Below are positions 6,824-11,219 of a stretch of DNA of 11,219 bases, piece by piece. Under the pieces are notes generated by a model, which saw nothing but the letters and a program-made list of their open reading frames with translations, was not told the DNA's origin and searched no databases. The first letter of the stretch is position 1, and every line of letters starts with the position of its first letter. The DNA comes from JAQUGA01 sp964521105. GTDB taxonomy: Bacteria; Bacteroidota; Bacteroidia; Bacteroidales; WCHB1-69. The stretch spans positions 1 through 11,219 of the forward strand of contig CAZFPO010000101.1 of the NCBI GenBank assembly GCA_964521105.1. Reading direction: 5' to 3'. The position numbers were made by a program, and so were the translations under genes.

Positions 6824-6987
6824 CTTTTCGATTTCAACAGCTTACTTTCCTGAAATACAGGGTTTTGGCATTTTTTATTAACTAATACTTTTGAAGTAAC
6901 AAAATTGAACAAATAAAAGTATAAAAAAAAATCTTTTTGCTATTGACTTTTAAAAAAAAATGTGTATACGGAAAGTGCATTTTGCGG
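6824..6987 (-). promoter_or_regulatory. dnaA upstream region, AT-rich
   Basis: This 164-bp stretch separates dnaA from the last gene of the operon and must hold the dnaA promoter. It is extremely AT-rich, with two 9-bp A/T runs. The best -7 candidates on the minus strand overlap in TATACTTTTATTTG (6910-6923), each one mismatch from TAnnTTTG and neither with a clear -33 element. A small CCTG/CAGG hairpin with a 5-nt loop lies at 6849-6861 in the presumed leader. The T run just after the upstream gene could end operon transcription. I find no consensus DnaA box here. Confidence 0.45.
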
Positions 6988-7851
6988 TTAGTTGTATTTA
7001 ATTATACTCTTAATCAGGCTTAAGCGAATTCCCATACTTCCATTTTGAGCTATAATAATTTTTCGATTATTTAAGTTATTAACAAAAAAAGCTTCTTCGA
7101 GTATAGTGTGAGTGTGTCCACCAAGAATAATATCAATATTTTTACTCTCACTCGCAAGTTTTACGTCCGAAGGTTTATTATCATCTTGTTTAAATCCTAA
7201 ATGGGATAGGCAAATTACAATATCACAATGTTTCCTTTTTTTTAAAAAATCTGCATATTTATTTGCAACTTGGATAGGTTCGTTATACGTAATTCCTGTG
7301 AAGTTTTTTGTCGAAATTAAGCCTTCGGGATTTACACCTAGTCCAATAACTCCAACTTTAAAATTAGTAAATTTAAAAATATAGTAAGGAATAACAAAAG
7401 ATTTGAGTTTTGTTTTTGAAATATCGTAGTTGGAGTTAATAATTTTAAACTTTGCAGTTTTTAATATTTCAGCTAATTTATCTACCCCATTATCAAATTC
7501 ATGATTTCCTAAAGTTACAGCATGATACCCCAACATGTTCATGAGTTCGATTTCAAGCATTCCATTAAAATAATTGAAATAAGGTGTTCCTTGAAGGAAA
7601 TCACCTGAATCAAATAATAAAAAATTTGTACTACTCTTTCTAATTCGGTTTATTACCGAACTTCGGAGTGCATATCCCGCTGCATTTGGATTTCTTTTGT
7701 CGTTTTTGGCAATGGCATCAATTCTGCTATGCGTGTCGTTAGACTGAAGTATAGTTAAAGTGTCATTCCCGTTTTTTTGTGCATTTGCCTCAAAATGAAA
7801 AGTAAAGGTAAGGGATGATATTATTAAAAAATTAGCAAATATTTTTTTCAT
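6988..7851 (-). CDS. Secreted 5'-nucleotidase, N-terminal metallophosphatase domain
   Basis: This 287-residue protein has a signal peptide ending ANA|Q near residue 24, so it should act in the periplasm or outside the cell. The rest is the UshA/5'-nucleotidase catalytic domain alone. SNDTHSR (38-43) gives D39 and H41, LFDSGDFLQGTP includes D84, and TLGNHEFDNG gives N116 and H117. CLSHLGF gives H217 and GGHTHT gives H246 and H248. All metal ligands are present. The protein stops right after the domain, without the C-terminal substrate-binding domain that full-length relatives carry. That domain is encoded by the gene immediately upstream, 4 bp away. Bacteroidota commonly carry this two-gene form, so it is not a broken gene. 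Substrates are probably nucleotides or related phosphate esters, but specificity is unproven. It is the last gene of the five-gene operon. Confidence 0.9.
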   Translation of the reverse strand: MKKIFANFLIISSLTFTFHFEANAQKNGNDTLTILQSNDTHSRIDAIAKNDKRNPNAAGYALRSSVINRIRKSSTNFLLFDSGDFLQGTPYFNYFNGMLEIELMNMLGYHAVTLGNHEFDNGVDKLAEILKTAKFKIINSNYDISKTKLKSFVIPYYIFKFTNFKVGVIGLGVNPEGLISTKNFTGITYNEPIQVANKYADFLKKRKHCDIVICLSHLGFKQDDNKPSDVKLASESKNIDIILGGHTHTILEEAFFVNNLNNRKIIIAQNGSMGIRLSLIKSIIKYN

Positions 7852-7855
7852 ATTT

Positions 7856-8614
7856 TTATTTAATTGAAATTCTGGAAATTAAATTTTCTTTTTTGTATAA
7901 ATTTAAATTGACATTAGGTATTTGATGAATAATAGCATCTCTAACTAAAATGGGTAATAATTCGATTTTAATTGCCTTTTTGAAAAACAACATTCCATCA
8001 TTGCAACCTATTAAATAATCGCTTGTTGCAACTCTATAAGTTTTACTTAAATCAAGTTTTTTACCATTAACTATAATGTTTTCTGCAATTTTATTATTAA
8101 TTGTAAATGAGGTATTTGAGATTGGATGTCCTTCGTTTTTAGCTGCTAAAAACGTAAAAAGTTCATTCATGGTTTCGCCTGTAAAAGTGGCAATTGCAAT
8201 GGTATTATCAAAGGGCATTAATTCAAAAACATTTCCAACAGTAATATCACCTTTAGGTAAGCTTTTACGAAGACCTCCGTAGTTTAATAAAACCATGTCG
8301 ATAGGTTCTAAATTATTATTTTTGACGTATATTGTAGTTTCTGTAAAAACATTGTCGGCAACTATTTGATTTAACGGACCATCAGGCACCTCGGTATCAA
8401 TTTCAAATTCTGAAAAAGCAATTTTTTTTTGCATTTCTTTGTCAATAATTTGTTTATAAGGTTTTATGTAGTTTATTATCGAAGTGTCGGGGGTTAAATT
8501 AATTGATGGTAAAACCGAAATAGACTCAAGGGTGGGTTCCAAAATTGTTTTTGGAGTAGTGCAACTAAGTAAAAAAGCTAATAAAATTAGCACGAAGGGT
8601 GTTTTATTTTTCAT
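7856..8614 (-). CDS. Lipoprotein with 5'-nucleotidase C-terminal domain
   Basis: This 252-residue protein has a lipoprotein signal peptide with lipobox LLSC (Cys18), so it is predicted to be lipid-anchored in the envelope. From about residue 60 it matches the 5'-nucleotidase C-terminal domain: VPDGPLNQIVADN (76-88), LLNYGGLRKSLPKGDIT (109-125), the ELMPFDN segment (131-137) and TYRVATSDYLIGCNDG (192-207). In full-length enzymes this domain binds the nucleoside and moves relative to the catalytic domain. Here it is encoded before, not after, its catalytic partner, so the gene order is the reverse of the usual domain order. The two products probably associate in the envelope, which is an inference. 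It starts 3 bp after the YigZ stop and is clearly translated within the same operon. Confidence 0.9.
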   Translation of the reverse strand: MKNKTPFVLILLAFLLSCTTPKTILEPTLESISVLPSINLTPDTSIINYIKPYKQIIDKEMQKKIAFSEFEIDTEVPDGPLNQIVADNVFTETTIYVKNNNLEPIDMVLLNYGGLRKSLPKGDITVGNVFELMPFDNTIAIATFTGETMNELFTFLAAKNEGHPISNTSFTINNKIAENIIVNGKKLDLSKTYRVATSDYLIGCNDGMLFFKKAIKIELLPILVRDAIIHQIPNVNLNLYKKENLISRISIK

Positions 8615-8617
8615 AAT

Positions 8618-9232
8618 TTAAATGGTTTCAATATAATTTAATTTTGCATTTTCCAATGAATTAATTTGATCGCAAAAATGTATCGTATTTGTTTTGTTTA
8701 TAATGAAGCGAATTGCAACTGTCTCTTCAAAATACTCTGTATTTAAAATTTGTATCCCATCAGATTTTAGTAAGGTCATTATTTTACTCATTAAATCGTA
8801 ACTAAAATGTATTTCCATTAAGTCTTGAACTACATTGGTAATTATATTGGCATTATTTATTGCCTCGATGGTTGCTGTTTTATAGGCGTTTATTAGTCCC
8901 GAAACGCCTAATTTAATTCCTCCAAAGTAACGAATAACCACAATTAAAATATTGGTTAATTCGTTGGATAAAATTTGTCCATAAATTGGTTTTCCGGCAG
9001 TTCCTGACGGTTCTCCATCGTCATTTATTCGATATGCAGAGTAATCCCATCCTAAACGGTAAGCGTAGCAATGATGGCGAGCGTCAAAATATTCTTTTCT
9101 TAAACTTGCTAAAATTTCCTTAATTTGTGATTCTGTTTTAACTGGGTATGCAAAAGCAATAAATTTACTTCTTTTTTCGCGGTAAATACCCTCCGATTTG
9201 TTTAATATTGTTTTATAAGTGTCTTCAAACAT
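8618..9232 (-). CDS. yigZ: YigZ/IMPACT family protein
   Basis: This 204-residue cytoplasmic protein has the usual bacterial YigZ length and two-part layout. The N-terminal domain (about 1-125) has FDARHHCYAYRLG (49-61), the signature NDDGEPSGTAGKPI (70-83) and IRYFGGIKLGVSGL (100-113). The C-terminal part (about 138-198) matches the small ferredoxin-like DUF1949 domain. Relatives include eukaryotic IMPACT, which dampens the GCN2 response. The bacterial role is still poorly defined, although some members have been linked to translation or proline-related processing. The reading frame starts 2 bp after the stop of the transporter gene and ends 3 bp before the next gene, so expression is probably coupled within the operon. 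The symbol follows the family name in Escherichia coli. Confidence 0.93.
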   Translation of the reverse strand: MFEDTYKTILNKSEGIYREKRSKFIAFAYPVKTESQIKEILASLRKEYFDARHHCYAYRLGWDYSAYRINDDGEPSGTAGKPIYGQILSNELTNILIVVIRYFGGIKLGVSGLINAYKTATIEAINNANIITNVVQDLMEIHFSYDLMSKIMTLLKSDGIQILNTEYFEETVAIRFIINKTNTIHFCDQINSLENAKLNYIETI

Positions 9233-9234
9233 GT

Positions 9235-10089
9235 TTATAAATTCATTAAAACAATAGCAGATAGAGCTAATAGTAAACCTGCTACATTAGTTGATGTAAG
9301 TTTTTCTTTAAACAATAAAAAGCCAAAAAATGCCGTCAAGGCAACCACTCCTGCATTAAAAATTGGGAAAAAGAAACTGCCACTAAAATCAATCATTGAA
9401 AAAGTGAAAAAGAAAACGGCAAAGAAATTAATCAATCCTAAAACTACACCTCCAATAATGTTTTTGGGAATAAATAGTTTTTTGGGTTGAACTTTAAAAA
9501 ATGGCAAGGTGATTAATCCAAAAATAAATGATATTCCAAAAATAGTGCTCACAAATTTAGCAGAATCGATGCTGTTGTTTATTTGATAATTAGATTGAGC
9601 AATTTTAAATAACGAATCAGAGACTCCGGTCATTATAAAAATCAAAATTGGAATAAAAATGTATTTTTTATCAATTGGGTTGCTCTTGTTTGGCATTAAT
9701 ATTAAAAATAAGGAAACAAAAGTTAATCCAATTCCAATAATTTTTATAATTCCTAAACTGTCATCAAAATAAAATATTGAAATTAATACTGGAATAATTA
9801 CCGACATTTTGCTTGCCATAGCCGTCATGGTAATACTTATTTTTTGTGAACATAATGCAAATAAATGAAATACAACAAAGAAAATAAGTCCAATAACAAA
9901 GGCAATATAAAGCCATGGAGCATTAGATATAGTGTTTATATCAATTCCAAAAACGATGAACCCTGTGAGAGCTGCAACAAGGTAATTCCACAAAATGGAT
10001 TCGAAATTTCCTACCTTAAATTTGTCGAGCAATTTAAAGCATATAAATATTAATGTATAAAATAAAATTGCAATTATTAATAATATCAT
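9235..10089 (-). CDS. EamA/DMT family transporter
   Basis: This is a 284-residue inner-membrane protein. Hydrophobic segments at about 2-18, 30-48, 59-78, 86-108, 114-132, 143-160, 178-197, 209-229, 238-258 and 266-283 give the ten-helix layout of the drug/metabolite transporter (DMT) superfamily. The second half repeats the pattern of the first, as expected for two EamA repeats. The segment ALTAFFGFLLFKEKLTS (250-266) is the typical helix 9 plus KEK/E pattern of EamA proteins. No substrate can be read from the sequence. The gene lies 10 bp after ribD. Because RibN riboflavin carriers belong to this superfamily, a flavin or precursor is one possibility, but amino acids or other metabolites are equally common substrates. 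Confidence 0.88.
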   Translation of the reverse strand: MILLIIAILFYTLIFICFKLLDKFKVGNFESILWNYLVAALTGFIVFGIDINTISNAPWLYIAFVIGLIFFVVFHLFALCSQKISITMTAMASKMSVIIPVLISIFYFDDSLGIIKIIGIGLTFVSLFLILMPNKSNPIDKKYIFIPILIFIMTGVSDSLFKIAQSNYQINNSIDSAKFVSTIFGISFIFGLITLPFFKVQPKKLFIPKNIIGGVVLGLINFFAVFFFTFSMIDFSGSFFFPIFNAGVVALTAFFGFLLFKEKLTSTNVAGLLLALSAIVLMNL

Positions 10090-10099
10090 GAAGTTTGTA

Positions 10100-11149
10100 T
10101 TAGTTGTTGATGTAATGAAAAATTTTGTCGCCAGAATAAGTTTTTATGGAAGAAACAGTGGTTTTAATTTTAGGTGCTTTAAGTCCTTTTGTAAAGATTT
10201 TATTTCCTACTAAAACAAAAGCTTCGTCCCATATGTTGTGTGAAATAAAACTGTTTAAAATTTCGTATCCACCCTCCACAATTACTGATTGAATTTGCTG
10301 TTGGTATAAATGATTAAGTGTAGATTTTATAAAATCATGAGTGTCGAGAATATTTATAGTTGAGGTTTGATCACCTTCATGTTTTTTGTTAGAATTTGTA
10401 AAAATGATTGTTTTTTGAGAATTATCTAAAATATTAAATTTTTGATTTGGTAATTCATTTTTAGCTAAAATTAAACGCGTAGGTTTTTTTCCTAACCATT
10501 CTCGGACATTTAATTGGGGGTTGTCGTTTATTACCGTATTAGCCCCAATTAAAATAGCATCTTCTTCGGATCGCCACTTGTGAACTAATAATTTTAATTC
10601 AGTGTTTGTTATCCAGTACTTTTCTTTATTTTCTGGGTTTTGACGTTGAATGTCCATAAATCCGTCGAGTGTTTGAGCCCATTTCAGAAAAATGTATGGA
10701 CGCTTTTCAGTGTGAAATGTAAAGAATCGTTTGTTGATTTTTTTGCCTTCGTCGGATAAGAAATCTGTGATAACATTTACTCCATTTTTGCGAAGTTTGT
10801 CAATGCCTCTTCCAGCAATAATAGGATTTGGGTCTAAATTTGAAATAACAACTTTTGGAATTTGTTTTTGTATAATTAAATCGGCACAGGGAGGAGTTTT
10901 GCCAAAATGTGAACAGGGTTCTAAATTAATGTATAGAGTTGACTCTTTAAGTAAATCGTGATTTTCGACCGAATGTATGGCATTCACTTCGGCATGGGAT
11001 TGACCAAATTTTTCGTGATAACCTTCGCCAATAATTTTTGAATTGTACACAATTACAGCTCCTACTAAAGGATTTGGAGAAACACATCCTAAGCCTTTAA
11101 GTGCTAATTCAAAACAGCGTTGCATGAATTGTGGTTCTAATTCAGTCAT
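10100..11149 (-). CDS. ribD: Bifunctional RibD: pyrimidine deaminase and reductase of riboflavin synthesis
   Basis: RibD carries out two successive cytoplasmic steps of riboflavin synthesis: deamination of the GTP-derived pyrimidine, then NADPH-dependent reduction of its ribosyl side chain. Counting from the ATG at 11149 it has 349 residues. The deaminase part (about 1-145) has PNPLVGAVIV (25-34), the zinc-binding HAEVNAI (H52, E54) and EPCSHFGKTPPC (C79, C88). The reductase part (about 149-345) shows RPYIFLKWAQTLDGF, WITN, the HKWRSEEDAILIGANTV stretch (190-206), DNPQLNVREW and VEGGYEILN (291-299). An upstream in-frame ATG at 11209 would add 20 residues without family similarity, and a -7 promoter box at 11171-11178 falls inside that extension, so I prefer 11149. 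It is the first gene of a five-gene operon, and no FMN riboswitch is visible in the 70 bp upstream. Confidence 0.95.
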   Translation of the reverse strand: MTELEPQFMQRCFELALKGLGCVSPNPLVGAVIVYNSKIIGEGYHEKFGQSHAEVNAIHSVENHDLLKESTLYINLEPCSHFGKTPPCADLIIQKQIPKVVISNLDPNPIIAGRGIDKLRKNGVNVITDFLSDEGKKINKRFFTFHTEKRPYIFLKWAQTLDGFMDIQRQNPENKEKYWITNTELKLLVHKWRSEEDAILIGANTVINDNPQLNVREWLGKKPTRLILAKNELPNQKFNILDNSQKTIIFTNSNKKHEGDQTSTINILDTHDFIKSTLNHLYQQQIQSVIVEGGYEILNSFISHNIWDEAFVLVGNKIFTKGLKAPKIKTTVSSIKTYSGDKIFHYINN

Positions 11150-11170
11150 TTTATACAATAATTTATTATG

Positions 11171-11178
11171 CAAATTTA
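11171..11178 (-). promoter_or_regulatory. Bacteroidota-type -7 box for the ribD operon
   Basis: On the minus strand the site reads TAAATTTG then C, a full match to TAnnTTTG, and it lies 21 bp upstream of the ATG at 11149. A TTTT at 11202-11205 is the nearest possible -33 element, at a spacing of 23 bp. The leader would be about 15 nt, too short for a riboswitch if this is the real start site. Confidence 0.55.
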
Positions 11179-11219
11179 TTAAAAAAAATGAGCGGTTGAG
11201 TAAAACCATATTTTGTAAT

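Noticed and set aside
7112..7384. Antisense open frames over the operon (7112-7384, 8076-8282, 9865-10053, 10731-10961)
   Set aside because: All lie opposite strongly supported genes. None shows a promoter, a family motif or an independent start signal.
6988..8614. Frameshifted full-length 5'-nucleotidase
   Set aside because: The C-terminal half is encoded upstream of the N-terminal half, and each has its own start codon and export signal, so no single frameshift could produce this arrangement.

Overview
This window looks like ordinary chromosomal DNA from an uncultured or little-studied member of the phylum Bacteroidota, with low GC. Four things point there. The promoters read TAnnTTTG at about -7. 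There is a secreted thioredoxin-like protein of the DUF4369/DUF5106/TlpA type. The DnaA sequence is of Bacteroidota style. The secreted 5'-nucleotidase is encoded as two separate neighbouring proteins. Ten protein genes are supported. No RNA gene, prophage, insertion sequence or CRISPR array is visible.

Layout, left to right. Bases 1-576 hold no gene but are packed with short dispersed repeats: a perfect 55-bp direct repeat, a third partial copy, and many 8-11 bp pseudo-tandem words related to CACATAG, CACAGAG, CACTAAG and CTTTGTG. Next is a minus-strand AlbA_2 (Schlafen-type) domain protein with a winged-helix-like tail, divergent from a plus-strand tRNA-dihydrouridine synthase. The synthase converges through a strong hairpin on a minus-strand secreted thiol-disulfide oxidoreductase. 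That gene is divergent from a membrane-anchored metallophosphoesterase, which converges on dnaA.

Right of dnaA lies a tight five-gene minus-strand operon with gaps of 2-10 bp: ribD, an EamA/DMT transporter, a YigZ/IMPACT protein, a lipoprotein carrying the 5'-nucleotidase C-terminal domain, and a secreted 5'-nucleotidase metallophosphatase domain. RibD makes the riboflavin precursor, the transporter could move a small metabolite, and the two nucleotidase halves would act outside the inner membrane. An outward flavin or nucleotide handling role for the operon is a hypothesis, not something the sequence proves.

Promoter boxes correct two gene starts: the dihydrouridine synthase begins at 1434, not 1374, and RibD begins at 11149, not 11209. 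The most unusual material is the repeat field at the left edge. The possible flavin export and processing operon and the domain-swapped split 5'-nucleotidase come next. The rest is conserved housekeeping, and I see no clearly new multi-gene system.
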